A stretch of DNA of 64,000 bases from Lentibacter sp. XHP0401. GTDB lineage: Bacteria > Pseudomonadota > Alphaproteobacteria > Rhodobacterales > Rhodobacteraceae. The translations under genes and the position numbers were made by a program. The stretch spans positions 124,001 to 188,000 of the forward strand of contig NZ_JAOWLC010000001.1 of NCBI RefSeq assembly GCF_025751535.1. Reading direction: 5' to 3'. Under the pieces are notes generated by a model. The model searched no databases. It was not told the DNA's origin and saw only the letters and a list, made by a program, of their open reading frames with translations. Of the stretch, positions 1 through 9,262 are shown one piece after another. How positions within the stretch are numbered: position 1 is the stretch's first letter; the number at the start of each line of letters is the position of its first letter.

Positions 1-1212
1 CCCGCCTGTAGCGCGGTCATAGCCTCGGGCTTTGGTTTTTTGCAGCTCGAGCGCTGCCGGGGTTTGGGCGCGCAGACCTTTGATGTAGCGCACCACCATT
101 TCGGCCTGTTCGTGCCGCCCCTGCCAGCCAAGGCCGGACGCCTCGACCATGCCGAGCACAAAGACATCGTCGCGCTCGGGGTGCATTGCGTTGAGGTATA
201 GGTGAGGCGCATCGCCCTGCCAGTTGAGGTGCGCAGTGTCGATGAACGGATAGTCGAGCTTGTAGCCCGTTGCCGCGAGGATCATGTCGTAATCCTCTTG
301 CGTGCCGTCTTTGAAATGCACGGTTTTGCCATCAAAACGGTCGATATCTGGGCGGATTCTGATATCACCGTGGCCCGCGTGATAGAGCACCAGCGAGTTG
401 ACCACCGGATGGCTTTCGTAAAGTTTATAGTCCGGCTTCGGGAAGCCGTATTTTTGCGGATTGCCCACAAACCATTTCAGGATTGCTCCGTCGATAATCC
501 GCTTGAGCGCCATGGGCAGCTTGATCGCGCCGCCCAGCGTATCGGCGGGTTTTCCGAAGACATATTTGGGCACAAAGTAGTAGCCGCGCCGCATTGACAG
601 CTCGCAGGATTTCCCAAGGTGAATTGCATCAACCGCAATGTCGCAGCCCGAGTTGCCTGCGCCGATGACGAGCACCCGTTTTCCATCAAACTGGCTGGCG
701 TGGCGGTACTCTGACGAGTGGATCAGTTCGCCTGTGAACTCCCCCTTGAAGGTGGGCATGTTCGGTGTGCTGAGGGTGCCGTTGGCGATGAGCAGGCCTG
801 AATATTCCCCGGTATGCTCGCCGGTGTCATCAGACCAGGTGATCTTCCAGCCGTCATTCGGGCCGCCAAGCGGTTTGCAGGACAGCACCTTGGCGCCGAA
901 GCGGTAGTGTTTTTCCAGATCGAAGTGTTCAGCGAATTCCTTGAAATAGCGCTTCATTTCACGGTGCGAGGGGTATTCGGCCACCTCTTCACGCATCGGA
1001 AAGTCGGTAAATTCGGTCATTTTTTTGGATGAAATCAGATGTGCGGTTTCATACATGGTCGAAAGCGGGCCGTCGATGTCCCACAGGCCTCCGACGCCGG
1101 AGTTCAACTCGAATCCCTGAAATTCAATGCCTTGTTCGACCAGCAGCTTTGCCGCAGCCAGACCCATCGGCCCTGCTCCTATCAGAGCAAGCCGTTTGTT
1201 CGCGTCTCCCAT
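1..1212 (-). CDS. Flavin-containing monooxygenase (FMO family), partial at window edge
   Basis: FAD- and NADPH-dependent monooxygenase; the C-terminus lies beyond base 1, so 404 codons are visible. An N-terminal FAD-binding GAGPMG (about residues 12-17) is followed by a second dinucleotide motif, VIGAGNSG. Between them is the FMO fingerprint FxG(x)nHxxxY, read here as FKGEFTGELIHSSEY. A late ATGY motif is also present. The ATG at 1212 is preceded by GGAGG-like bases. The gene is divergent from a TetR gene across 61 bp that hold a perfect operator-like dyad, so it is probably the TetR target. The substrate (N-, S- or Baeyer-Villiger oxidation) cannot be read from sequence. Confidence 0.9.
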   Translation of the reverse strand, partial: MGDANKRLALIGAGPMGLAAAKLLVEQGIEFQGFELNSGVGGLWDIDGPLSTMYETAHLISSKKMTEFTDFPMREEVAEYPSHREMKRYFKEFAEHFDLEKHYRFGAKVLSCKPLGGPNDGWKITWSDDTGEHTGEYSGLLIANGTLSTPNMPTFKGEFTGELIHSSEYRHASQFDGKRVLVIGAGNSGCDIAVDAIHLGKSCELSMRRGYYFVPKYVFGKPADTLGGAIKLPMALKRIIDGAILKWFVGNPQKYGFPKPDYKLYESHPVVNSLVLYHAGHGDIRIRPDIDRFDGKTVHFKDGTQEDYDMILAATGYKLDYPFIDTAHLNWQGDAPHLYLNAMHPERDDVFVLGMVEASGLGWQGRHEQAEMVVRYIKGLRAQTPAALELQKTKARGYDRATGG

Positions 1213-1238
1213 CGCGTCCTCCCTTGTTGATCGTTAAC

Positions 1239-1254
1239 TTGAACAATAGTTCAA
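1239..1254. promoter_or_regulatory. Putative TetR operator (dyad)
   Basis: TTGAAC-AATA-GTTCAA is a perfect inverted repeat with 6-bp arms. It lies between the divergent monooxygenase and TetR genes, 27 bp from one start and 20 bp from the other. Its position suits autoregulation and control of the monooxygenase by the adjacent TetR protein (inference). Confidence 0.65.
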
Positions 1255-1273
1255 AATAAGGCAAGATGTTTTC

Positions 1274-1927
1274 ATGATGGTAGTGCAAACGACTGAAGAA
1301 CATAGACAAAGAGCCCCTTCAGCGCGGGCTTTGGCCACCAAAGCCCGCGTGTTTGATGCGGCAGAAAAGGTGTTTTCCGAGCGGGGGTTCGATGGGTCAT
1401 CGATCCGTGACATTGCCGCCGAAGCGGGGGAGCCTGTGGGAACGATCCACCATCACGGAGGGGGCAAGGCGGCGTTGTTTCACCGCACGGTGTTGCGCCG
1501 GGCTGAAGCGCTCTCGTCTGAGCGGTTGCAGGCATTGGAGCAGGCCCGGAGCGAAGGGGCTTTGACGCTTGAGGCTGTTCTCGCTGCGTTTATCCGTCCG
1601 TTTTTCGAGCTGTCGGAGCAGGAGCCGCGCTGGCGAAATTATGCGCGCCTTGTTGCGTTTGTTTCTGTCGATGACCGCTGGCGCGGCATCTCGGCGCAGT
1701 GCTTTGACCCGACCGCCGAGGCGTTTCTGGACGAAATCCTCAAGCTTTCCCCTCACGCCTCGCGCTCGCAGGTTGCGGAAGGGTTTGTCTTTTCTGTTTC
1801 GGCCATGCTCGCACTTTTGACATCGCGCGAGCGCATTCGTGCGCTCGGCGCCGGCCTTGAGACGGAGCACGACCAGATCGACCATCTCATCCGCTTTTGC
1901 GCAGCGGGTCTGCGGGGAAAGCCTTAG
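1274..1927 (+). CDS. TetR/AcrR family transcriptional regulator
   Basis: A 217-residue one-component repressor. The N-terminal helix-turn-helix (about residues 22-70) has the TetR pattern: a stretch resembling ARVFDAAEKVFSERGF, then a recognition region SSIRDIAAEAGEPVGTIHHH. The longer helical C-terminal half would bind a ligand and dimerise. Two consecutive ATGs (1274, 1277) could start it. It is divergent from the flavin monooxygenase with a dyad between them, suggesting it represses that gene and itself. It ends 16 bp before the convergent RND pump gene. The ligand is unknown. Confidence 0.9.
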   Translation: MMVVQTTEEHRQRAPSARALATKARVFDAAEKVFSERGFDGSSIRDIAAEAGEPVGTIHHHGGGKAALFHRTVLRRAEALSSERLQALEQARSEGALTLEAVLAAFIRPFFELSEQEPRWRNYARLVAFVSVDDRWRGISAQCFDPTAEAFLDEILKLSPHASRSQVAEGFVFSVSAMLALLTSRERIRALGAGLETEHDQIDHLIRFCAAGLRGKP

Positions 1928-1943
1928 CCGGCTTCCCCCGTTG

Positions 1944-4900
1944 TCAGGCTGCTGCTTTGGCTTGAATGGCCGCGGCTTCCGAGCGGGCAAAGAGCAGGTC
2001 ATAGAGGACGGGGGCCGCGATCAGTGTGAGCACCGATGCGAAGGCCAGGCCACCCATGATTGTGACTGCCATCGACACGAAGAAGGCGTCTCCGAGCAGG
2101 GGGATCATGCCGAGGATGGTTGTAATGGCTGCCAGAAACACCGGTCTCAGACGTGATACGCTTGCCGAGACAATCGCTTCGCGCAGGGGGGTGCCTGTTT
2201 CGCGGACGAGGTCGATTTCCTCAACCAGAACGATGCCGTTCTTGATCAGCATACCGGAGAGAGACAGGAGCCCCAGCAAAGCGGTGAAGGTGAACGGCAA
2301 ACCCGTGCCGAGCAGGCCCAGAACGACGCCGTTGACCGACATGGGAACGAGGAGCCAGATGATGATCGGTTGTTTGAGGCCATTGAAAAGAAGAATGGAA
2401 ATCAGGATCATGATGAGAGCCGACAGCGGGAGTTGACTGCCGAGGCTGGCTTGGGCATCTGCCGAGTTTTCAAACTCGCCGCCCCATTCCATCCGGTATC
2501 CTACGGGCAGCTCCATCGCTTCGATCGAGGCGCGAATTTCCGAGTGAACCTGCGCGGCTGTCAGGTCGGCCCGAATGTCGGCTCCGACTGTGATTGTCGA
2601 TAGTCTGTCGCGGCGATGAACGAGGGTGTTTTGAACCTCGTAGGTGAAACCGTCCAGAATTTGCTCCAGCGGAACAGACGTTCCGGTGTTGGCCGATGTC
2701 GCCTTCTGGTCGAGCAGATTGCCGGACTCGCTTTCGGGGCGCTTGATAATAATGGGGATCAAACGCTCGCGCTCGCGGAACTGGCCGCCGGTCGTTCCGT
2801 CGGTTTCATACAGCATGACATTGGCCACATCATCGCGGCTGATCCCGGCTGTTTGGGCGCGCTGTGTTGCATAGATCGGCTTTATAACGATCTCGGGTTC
2901 GCGCCAGTCAATCCGTGTCGAGGTGATCCCGTCTGATGCTTCTGCCATGCGTGACATGGCTTCTTGAGCCAGTTCCCGCAGAATGTCGGGATCGGAGCCA
3001 GACAGGCGCACTTGTATGAGGTCTCCGCCACCGGGGCCGAAGACAAGCCGTTTGGTGCGGAATTCGCCATCGGGCAGTTGTTCTTTTCCGAATGCTTCAA
3101 GCTCTGATTGCAGGGCCGGGATTTCATCAATGGTTTTTGTGCGCACGATGAGATGGCCATAGGACGAATTGGGGCGTTCGGCATCATAGGTGAGCATGAA
3201 GCGCGTGGCACCCTGTCCGACAAATGTTGCGACGGATACCACATCGTCTCTTTCGGAAAGCCAGCTTTCAACCAGTTTCATCTGGTTTGAGGTGGCCTCG
3301 ATCGACGTGCCCTGAGGCAGCTTGTAATGGACAAAGAACAGCGGTGTGTTCGAGTTGGGGAAGAATTGTTGTTTGACCATACCGAAGCCTGCGAAGCAGA
3401 GCACTGTGATCGCAACCAGACCCACCATGACTAGAGCGCGCGCATTGAGCGCCATTGTGAGGGTTTTGCTGTAGAGCTTGAAAAGCTTGCCGCCGTAGGG
3501 GTCATCGCCCTCGATATGGTCATGCTTGAAGAGGTAATGGCCGAGCAGCGGCGTGACTGTGATGGCCAGCACCCAAGACAGTAAAAGCGAGATCCCGATA
3601 ACGGCAAACAGCGAGAACAGGAACTCGCCTGTGGCATCGGGAGACAAACCGATGCCCGCGAAGGCCATGATTCCGATGACGGTTGCGCCGAGCAACGGAA
3701 TTTGGGTTTTTGCGGCGGCATCATCGGCGGCATCGGTTGATTTCCGCCCGTGGATCATCGAGATCTGCATACCTTCAGCCACAACAATCGCGTTGTCGAC
3801 AAGCATCCCCATGGCGATAATCAGAGCACCGAGGGAAATGCGCTCCATTTCGATTGAAAACAGCCACATGAACATAAGTGTTCCGACGACCGTCAGCAGA
3901 AGTGTCGTGCCGATAACGACACCGGCGCGCCAGCCCATGAACAGTGCAAGAACGATCACGACGATGGCGACAGATGTTGCAAGGTTGACCAGAAAGTCGT
4001 TTGAAGCCTTTTCCACAACGAGGTGTTGTTGATAGATCGGGTGCAGCTCGACACCATAGGGGATTGCAGTTGAGAGCTCGGCCAAGCGCTGGTCAACCCT
4101 GTGGCCGACCTCGACGATGTTTTCCGATGAAAGCCCCGCGATCCCGAGGGTGAAGGCTTCTTCGCCATTGAAGCGAACCAACAGGCTCGGGTCATCAATG
4201 CGGCCGCGTCGCACGGTTGCGAGGTCGGCCAGATTGATGACCTTGCCCTGTGTGCCGACAGACAGACCTGCAATCGCGGAGACGGTGTCTGAGCCTTCCG
4301 GTGTTGTCAGGCGCACGCTGGAGCCGTTGCTGTCGATTGAACCTGCGGGCGCGACAGAGTCGGCTGTGGCAATCGCGGAGGCAATTGCGGCGGCGGGAAT
4401 GTTCTGGTTTGCAACCAAAGTCGAGTTTGGCTCGACGAATATCGCCTCTTCGGGAAGGGCGGATACTTCAACATCGGCCACGCCTTGCACAGCCAGCAAT
4501 TCGCGGCGCAGGAAGGTTGCAAGCTCGTGCTGCTCTGCATCGGTGAAGCCTTGGGCCGTGACGGCGTAATACAGACCGAAGACATCGCCGAAGCTGTCAT
4601 TGACAGAAGGTGTGCTGACCCCGGAAGGCAGGCCCGCGGAGGCATCGCGCACGCGGGCGCGCAGTTTGGTCCAAAGATCGGGCAATTCGCTTCCGTCGAA
4701 GGTAGATTTCATCTCGACAGTTATTTGCGACATGCCCGGCTGGTTGATGGAGCTGATCTTGTCGACTTCGCCCATTTTCTGGATGGCGCTTTCAAGAGGC
4801 TCGGAAACCTCAAGGGCGACTTGTTCGGCGCTTGCCCCCGGATACTGAGTGACGATGACCGCCGATTTGATGGTGAAGGCAGGGTCTTCGAGGCGGCCCA

Positions 4901-4997
4901 GATTGAGGAAGCCGTAAATGCCGCCGAACAGACAGACGAGGATGATCAGCCATGTATAAAGCGGCTTCTCGATCGAGGCGCGTGCGATGTTTATCAT
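1944..4997 (-). CDS. RND family efflux pump inner-membrane transporter (AcrB-like)
   Basis: Proton-driven resistance-nodulation-division pump of 1017 residues, the usual length for the hydrophobe/amphiphile exporter group. It has an N-terminal transmembrane helix, two large periplasmic loops and two blocks of membrane helices. In TM4 the proton-relay pair reads D401-N402 (MGMLVDNAIVV), where AcrB has Asp-Asp; the first Asp is retained. It is the last gene of a marR-MFP-RND operon, 12 bp behind the membrane fusion protein. No outer-membrane TolC-type gene is adjacent, so the tripartite pump must borrow one. Substrates are unknown. Confidence 0.93.
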   Translation of the reverse strand: MINIARASIEKPLYTWLIILVCLFGGIYGFLNLGRLEDPAFTIKSAVIVTQYPGASAEQVALEVSEPLESAIQKMGEVDKISSINQPGMSQITVEMKSTFDGSELPDLWTKLRARVRDASAGLPSGVSTPSVNDSFGDVFGLYYAVTAQGFTDAEQHELATFLRRELLAVQGVADVEVSALPEEAIFVEPNSTLVANQNIPAAAIASAIATADSVAPAGSIDSNGSSVRLTTPEGSDTVSAIAGLSVGTQGKVINLADLATVRRGRIDDPSLLVRFNGEEAFTLGIAGLSSENIVEVGHRVDQRLAELSTAIPYGVELHPIYQQHLVVEKASNDFLVNLATSVAIVVIVLALFMGWRAGVVIGTTLLLTVVGTLMFMWLFSIEMERISLGALIIAMGMLVDNAIVVAEGMQISMIHGRKSTDAADDAAAKTQIPLLGATVIGIMAFAGIGLSPDATGEFLFSLFAVIGISLLLSWVLAITVTPLLGHYLFKHDHIEGDDPYGGKLFKLYSKTLTMALNARALVMVGLVAITVLCFAGFGMVKQQFFPNSNTPLFFVHYKLPQGTSIEATSNQMKLVESWLSERDDVVSVATFVGQGATRFMLTYDAERPNSSYGHLIVRTKTIDEIPALQSELEAFGKEQLPDGEFRTKRLVFGPGGGDLIQVRLSGSDPDILRELAQEAMSRMAEASDGITSTRIDWREPEIVIKPIYATQRAQTAGISRDDVANVMLYETDGTTGGQFRERERLIPIIIKRPESESGNLLDQKATSANTGTSVPLEQILDGFTYEVQNTLVHRRDRLSTITVGADIRADLTAAQVHSEIRASIEAMELPVGYRMEWGGEFENSADAQASLGSQLPLSALIMILISILLFNGLKQPIIIWLLVPMSVNGVVLGLLGTGLPFTFTALLGLLSLSGMLIKNGIVLVEEIDLVRETGTPLREAIVSASVSRLRPVFLAAITTILGMIPLLGDAFFVSMAVTIMGGLAFASVLTLIAAPVLYDLLFARSEAAAIQAKAAA

Positions 4998-5009
4998 GTT
5001 CTGTCCAAC

Positions 5010-6059
5010 TCAGTTTGAAAATCCGGTGAAGCGGCGCACCGCTTGACCGTCTTCAAGGGCGTGACCGCCTGTCAGGACAATTTCCTCGCCGCCTTCAAGA
5101 CCGGACAAAACCAGAAACTTGCCGGTTGGTTGCGGCTCGATTTTGACAATGCGGCGGGAGACGGTGCCCTGGCCGGTATCATCCGACGGGGTGAAGACCA
5201 TCACCGAAAGCTCGTTATCATTGCCTGTCGGCAGCAGGGCTGTTGCGGGAAGGACGATCCGGTTTGTTTCGGAGCCCATGGAAACCGTTACGTTGACAGA
5301 GCTGCCGGGGAGAACATTGAGGCCTTCTTGTGGCTCCATTCCGAGGGTGATCTTGAAAGTTTGGCCTATACTGTCTGCCTCGGCCTGAAATTCGCGGATG
5401 CTGACCGGAAAACTCGTTTCATGGGCCGGAAACATGGCTGTGAAGACGACATCTGTTCGGTCACCGGAAAACTGGAAGAGGATTTCGGGCACATCTATTT
5501 CGATACGGATTTCCGACATGTCATGCAGGCGCACGACAGACGCGCCGGCGCCGACCATGTTGAACTCGGATGTGTTTCGTGAGGCCACAAGCGCGTCAAA
5601 TGGTGCAACAAGTGTTGTGTGCTCCAGCGCGTATTCCGCATTTTTGAGGGCGATGGCCGCAAGCTGGACCTCGGTTTCGGCATCGTCGATCGTTACGGTG
5701 CTGACGGCATTGCCCGAGAGCTTTTGCAAACGGCTGAATGTGCGGTCTGCCTGGTCTTTTTGTAGCCTTGCCTGTTCCAGCGAGAGCTGGAAGGTTTCCT
5801 GATCCAGACGCGCAATCAATGCGCCTTTCGGGACGATTTCACCTTCACGCACGGGGAATTCGATAAGCTCGCCGCCGACCTGAAACGCAAGATCAACTGA
5901 TTTTCGTGCTACGACCTGACCAAAGAAATGCCGGGTCGGGACGTGCTCGCCCGCGACGACCGTCATGAGTTTTACCGGTTTTACCGCTGCGGTATCTGCC
6001 ATTGCAGGTGCGGCGGTGCATAGGGCCAAAGCGGCTATCCGGAGTATGGTTCTCAACAC
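5010..6059 (-). CDS. RND efflux periplasmic adaptor (membrane fusion protein)
   Basis: Periplasmic adaptor of 349 residues that would link the downstream RND pump to an outer-membrane channel. A Sec signal peptide (about residues 1-22, ending AMA) is followed by a biotinyl-lipoyl-like segment, a short helical hairpin (about 90-140) and beta-barrel and membrane-proximal domains, as in HlyD/AcrA proteins. The start is GTG, overlapping the marR stop (GTGTTGA), with AGGAG about 9 bases upstream. The overlap suggests translational coupling with marR. Confidence 0.92.
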   Translation of the reverse strand: MLRTILRIAALALCTAAPAMADTAAVKPVKLMTVVAGEHVPTRHFFGQVVARKSVDLAFQVGGELIEFPVREGEIVPKGALIARLDQETFQLSLEQARLQKDQADRTFSRLQKLSGNAVSTVTIDDAETEVQLAAIALKNAEYALEHTTLVAPFDALVASRNTSEFNMVGAGASVVRLHDMSEIRIEIDVPEILFQFSGDRTDVVFTAMFPAHETSFPVSIREFQAEADSIGQTFKITLGMEPQEGLNVLPGSSVNVTVSMGSETNRIVLPATALLPTGNDNELSVMVFTPSDDTGQGTVSRRIVKIEPQPTGKFLVLSGLEGGEEIVLTGGHALEDGQAVRRFTGFSN

Positions 6060-6541
6060 TTTGAAGTCTCCTGAAATGTTGTGTCGTAGATTGTTTTGCG
6101 CACGATGTCGCTCAGTTCGGCGAAGGTGCGTGTTTGTGCATCGTTCAGGCCTGTGACTGTCTGGAAAAGCTCGCTGGCCTGCTGCAGCATCTTGGAGCGC
6201 AGGTCGATGCCGTAAGGTGTGAGTGACAAGAGGAAGGCACGGCGGTCGCGTTCGTCGCGGTGTCTTTGCGCCAACCCTTTGCTTTCGAGCAGGTCTGCAA
6301 GGGCCGTTACGCTCGACGGCAGCGAATTGGTGATGCGGGCAAGGTCGCCGAGGCGACGGGGCTTGTCCAACTGGACCAGCAGGTGGCGTGCCTGATCGGT
6401 TAAGCCATCATTCTGGGACAGATCTTCGATTGCGACGCGGACGCGCGTGTGAAGTGCATATACGCCCAACAGGGCTCTTACCTCGGGGGGGAGGGCGCCA
6501 TCATTATTCGGGTCTGTTGTTGGTACTGTATCGCAGTTCAT
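6053..6541 (-). CDS. MarR family transcriptional regulator
   Basis: A 162-residue winged-helix regulator, first gene of the efflux operon. The wHTH spans about residues 55-120, and the wing region carries the typical RDxRDRRAF stretch (here HRDERDRRAF). An in-frame reading frame extends further upstream, but the ATG at 6541 gives a family-typical N-terminus and leaves an AT-rich promoter region with a dyad. It probably represses its own operon until a pump substrate binds (inference from context). Confidence 0.9.
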   Translation of the reverse strand: MNCDTVPTTDPNNDGALPPEVRALLGVYALHTRVRVAIEDLSQNDGLTDQARHLLVQLDKPRRLGDLARITNSLPSSVTALADLLESKGLAQRHRDERDRRAFLLSLTPYGIDLRSKMLQQASELFQTVTGLNDAQTRTFAELSDIVRKTIYDTTFQETSKC

Positions 6542-6569
6542 ATCGAATCCCGTTTTCCCGGTGTTATGC

Positions 6570-6589
6570 TCATTTACTTCGTTAAATGA
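6570..6589. promoter_or_regulatory. Putative MarR operator (dyad)
   Basis: TCATTTA-N6-TAAATGA is a perfect inverted repeat with 7-bp arms, centred about 38 bp upstream of the marR start in an AT-rich patch. MarR proteins commonly bind AT-rich dyads of this size; assignment to this regulator is inference. A further 11-base palindrome (ATATTCAATAT) follows directly. Confidence 0.5.
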
Positions 6590-6738
6590 AATATTCAATA
6601 TCCAAAATGATTCTGCGAGGTAACATTTTTGTGGCCGTGGCGCGGGGCGCGCAAAGGCAGGGGCATACATGAACTGTATGAAAGGCAAAACGGGGATGTC
6701 GGTTTGTGGCCGGTGGCCGCATTGTCCGGAGGCCGGCG

Positions 6739-7410
6739 CTAGGCCATGCCCGCCAGAACCTCTGCCGCCAGTTTACGGCTCACCTCGCGGCCCTCGCTCA
6801 ATGCCACAGCGTCAAGCGCCTCGACAATGCGCCGTGCGGCGGCAAAGCTGCGCTCCATGTTTTTGGTGAGATAGGCGAGCACATCGGGGCGCGGGTTGAG
6901 CTGGCGGTCGGCAAAGAGCTTCATCAGCACTGCAGCGAGCAAGTCATCATCCGGCGGTCCGAGCGGGACGGCGGGTGTGCCTTGCATACGGCTCGTCAGA
7001 TCGGGGAGGGAAAGCCCCCAATGCGCAGCTTCGCCTGTGCCTGTCAGAAGTAGCGAATGTCCCTCGGCAAGTGTCAGGTTGTGCAGATGAAAGAGCGCAT
7101 TTTCGCAGGCTTTATCCCCTGCAATCGCCGGCACATTCTCAACCGCGACGGGGCCGCGCGCCAGCGTTGCAATGTCGGCCCGGGAGAGGGCAGAGGCCTC
7201 GACGATTTGAGCCTTTGCAAGCGTGGCCCAGACATGGGCAAGGTGGGTTTTTCCAGCGCCTTCTTGACCGATAAGCAGAAGCTTGCGCGAGGGCCAGTTC
7301 TGCCAGCCCTCGATCATGGCCACCGCGGCCGCATTGGACGGTGAGACGAAAAAGTCGTCACGCCCGAGCGTTTGCAATGCGGGCAGATCAAAGGTGAGTT
7401 GGCGAGTCAT
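6739..7410 (-). CDS. hda: Hda-like DnaA regulatory inactivator (AAA+)
   Basis: AAA+ protein of 223 residues related to the ATPase domain of DnaA but lacking the DNA-binding domain. With the replication clamp it stimulates DnaA-ATP hydrolysis and so limits re-initiation. Walker A is GQEGAGKT (residues 48-55). The extreme N-terminus QLTFDLP (4-10) matches a beta-clamp binding pentapeptide, as in Hda proteins. Its start shares one base with the stop of the AI-2E family gene upstream, giving a coupled two-gene operon as commonly seen in alphaproteobacteria. Confidence 0.88.
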   Translation of the reverse strand: MTRQLTFDLPALQTLGRDDFFVSPSNAAAVAMIEGWQNWPSRKLLLIGQEGAGKTHLAHVWATLAKAQIVEASALSRADIATLARGPVAVENVPAIAGDKACENALFHLHNLTLAEGHSLLLTGTGEAAHWGLSLPDLTSRMQGTPAVPLGPPDDDLLAAVLMKLFADRQLNPRPDVLAYLTKNMERSFAAARRIVEALDAVALSEGREVSRKLAAEVLAGMA

Positions 7411-8537
7411 CAGCTTTCGTCGGCGTCAAGTGCTGTGGCTTCTTTGGCGGCGCGCATCGCGGTTGCCGAGGGGCCGCCATTTTCGCCTTCAAGGCCTTGG
7501 TAGAGTTTGCTGGCTTTGTAATTATAGATGACAAACCGCGTCAGTACGCCGATGGCGGCGGCGACAGGCACAGCCACCAGCATCCCGACAAAACCGAAGA
7601 GCGTGCCGAAGACCGAGAGCGAGAAGATCAGCCAGACGGGATGTAGCCCGACAGATTTTCCGACCAGTTTCGGCGTGAGCACATTGCCCTCGATCACCTG
7701 ACCGATCACGAACACCGCGGCAACGAGGCCGAGCGAGAGCCAGTCGCCCCAGAACTGGAACAGCGCCAGTCCGATGGCGAGGACGCCGCCGAGGATGGCT
7801 CCGAGGTAAGGAATAAAGGTGAGCAGGCCCGCGATGAAGCCGACGATGAGGCCGAATTGCAAGCCCACGAGCATGAGCGCAACCGCGTAATAGGTGCCGA
7901 GGATCAGGCAGACTGTGCCCATGCCGCGCACGAAGCTTGCCATGGTGCGGTCGACATCGGAGGCCAGTTGGCGAATGACGGGGGCGTGGTCGCGGGGGAG
8001 CACATCGTCGAGGGCGGCGACCATGCGGTCCCAATCGAACAGCAGGTAGAAGGCCACGACCGGCACAATGACCAGCAGCATCACCAGATTGATGATCGAC
8101 ATGGCTGAGGATAGCACGGTTTGCAGAAGCTCTCCGCCGCGTTCTTTTACGGTGTCGCCCACTGCAATCAGCGAGTTTCGCAGGGTGCTGTCATTGTCCA
8201 TCAGCGAGGGGAAGCGCTCGGTGAGGAAGGTTTGCAGATCGGCAAAGAGCTTGGGGGCTGTGTTGAAGAGCGAAACGGCTTGCTCGACCATCACGGGGAT
8301 GACCAGAAGCGCGAGGATCACGAAAAGCATCAGGGCCACGAGGGTGATAATGGTGGTGGATACCGCGCGGGAGAACCCCATGGCTTCCAGCCTGTCGGCC
8401 ACCGGATCAAGAAAATAGGCCACGGCTCCGCCGAGCACGAAAGGCAGGATCACATCGCCGAGAAACCAGAGCGCAAGACAGAACGCGAGCGCGGCAACGC
8501 CCCAATATTTGAGCTGATCTCGGACTGGAAGTGCCAT
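7410..8537 (-). CDS. AI-2E family (PerM/YdgG-type) membrane transporter
   Basis: Polytopic inner-membrane protein of 375 residues with about eight hydrophobic segments. The layout matches the AI-2E exporter/PerM family: a short N-terminal helix, paired helices (about 20-90), a long amphipathic soluble stretch (about 95-150), then conserved C-terminal helices containing PYLGAILGG. Family members export autoinducer-2 or act in ion exchange; the substrate here is not predictable. It overlaps hda (TGATG), so the two are translationally coupled. Confidence 0.88.
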   Translation of the reverse strand: MALPVRDQLKYWGVAALAFCLALWFLGDVILPFVLGGAVAYFLDPVADRLEAMGFSRAVSTTIITLVALMLFVILALLVIPVMVEQAVSLFNTAPKLFADLQTFLTERFPSLMDNDSTLRNSLIAVGDTVKERGGELLQTVLSSAMSIINLVMLLVIVPVVAFYLLFDWDRMVAALDDVLPRDHAPVIRQLASDVDRTMASFVRGMGTVCLILGTYYAVALMLVGLQFGLIVGFIAGLLTFIPYLGAILGGVLAIGLALFQFWGDWLSLGLVAAVFVIGQVIEGNVLTPKLVGKSVGLHPVWLIFSLSVFGTLFGFVGMLVAVPVAAAIGVLTRFVIYNYKASKLYQGLEGENGGPSATAMRAAKEATALDADES

Positions 8538-8595
8538 GTAAGCCTCGTTAAAACCCTTTGCCTTTAGACATGTCGCAACTGGCGCTCAAGCGCAA

Positions 8596-8623
8596 GAGGC
8601 CCGCAGATTATTCCGCGGGCCTC
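8596..8623 (-). terminator. Hairpin downstream of tandem fasciclin genes
   Basis: GAGGCCCGC and GCGGGCCTC form a perfect 9-bp stem with a 10-base loop between the downstream fasciclin gene and the AI-2E gene. The U-tract is weak, so it could terminate poorly or act as an RNA-stabilising 3' stem. Confidence 0.5.
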
Positions 8624-8648
8624 AAGCGGTTCGCCTGTCGCTTGGGGC

Positions 8649-9179
8649 TTAGTGACAGGCGGGCCGTGTGCCAGGGAGCAGCACTTTGTCGATCACATGG
8701 ATGACGCCGTTGGAGGCTTTGATATCGGCAATCACGACATTGGCCATCGTGCCTGTGCCGTCATTGATTGTGACACCGCCAGCGCCTTTGGTGATGCAGA
8801 GGCGCTCGGATGTGAGCATGGGTTTGAAATAGGTCGAGCCATTCGGGATGCCTGCGGCCATGAGCTTGCGGTCATCGACATGATAAAGCAGCACATTGGT
8901 GAGCTGGTCTTTGTTCTCGGGCTTCAGCAGTGTTTCGACTGTACCATCCGGCAGGGCTGCGAAAGCATCGTTTACAGGTGCGTAGACAGTGAAGGGGCCG
9001 GGGCCTTGCAACGCTTCGGCGAGGCCTGCGGCGGAGACAGCGGCAACAAGGGTGCTGAAGCGGTCGTCGCCCGAGGCGATTTCGACGATGTTCTGGGTGC
9101 CGTGATTGTCGGCCATTGCGAGGGGCGCCGAGAGCGCAACGAAAGCTGCGGCAAAGGCCGCTTTTACAGTATTTTTCAT
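8649..9179 (-). CDS. Secreted fasciclin (FAS1) domain protein, copy A
   Basis: A 176-residue exported protein: Sec signal peptide (about 1-23, ending AMA) then a single FAS1 domain. Diagnostic FAS1 features are GPFTVYAPVNDAFAALP (H1 region) and the closing SNGVIHVIDKVLLPG. Two cysteines, one mid-domain (LCITK) and one at the C-terminus (PACH), could form a disulfide. FAS1 proteins generally act in adhesion or envelope interactions; the ligand is unknown. It lies 83 bp downstream of a close paralogue on the same strand. A third copy is at 51 kb. Confidence 0.92.
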   Translation of the reverse strand: MKNTVKAAFAAAFVALSAPLAMADNHGTQNIVEIASGDDRFSTLVAAVSAAGLAEALQGPGPFTVYAPVNDAFAALPDGTVETLLKPENKDQLTNVLLYHVDDRKLMAAGIPNGSTYFKPMLTSERLCITKGAGGVTINDGTGTMANVVIADIKASNGVIHVIDKVLLPGTRPACH

Positions 9180-9262
9180 GGTGTTCTCCGATGTTGGAAA
9201 GAGTGATGTTTGAAAGAGTGGGGCTTCAGGTGGCTGTGCCCGAAGCCCGTTTGATTATGTGT

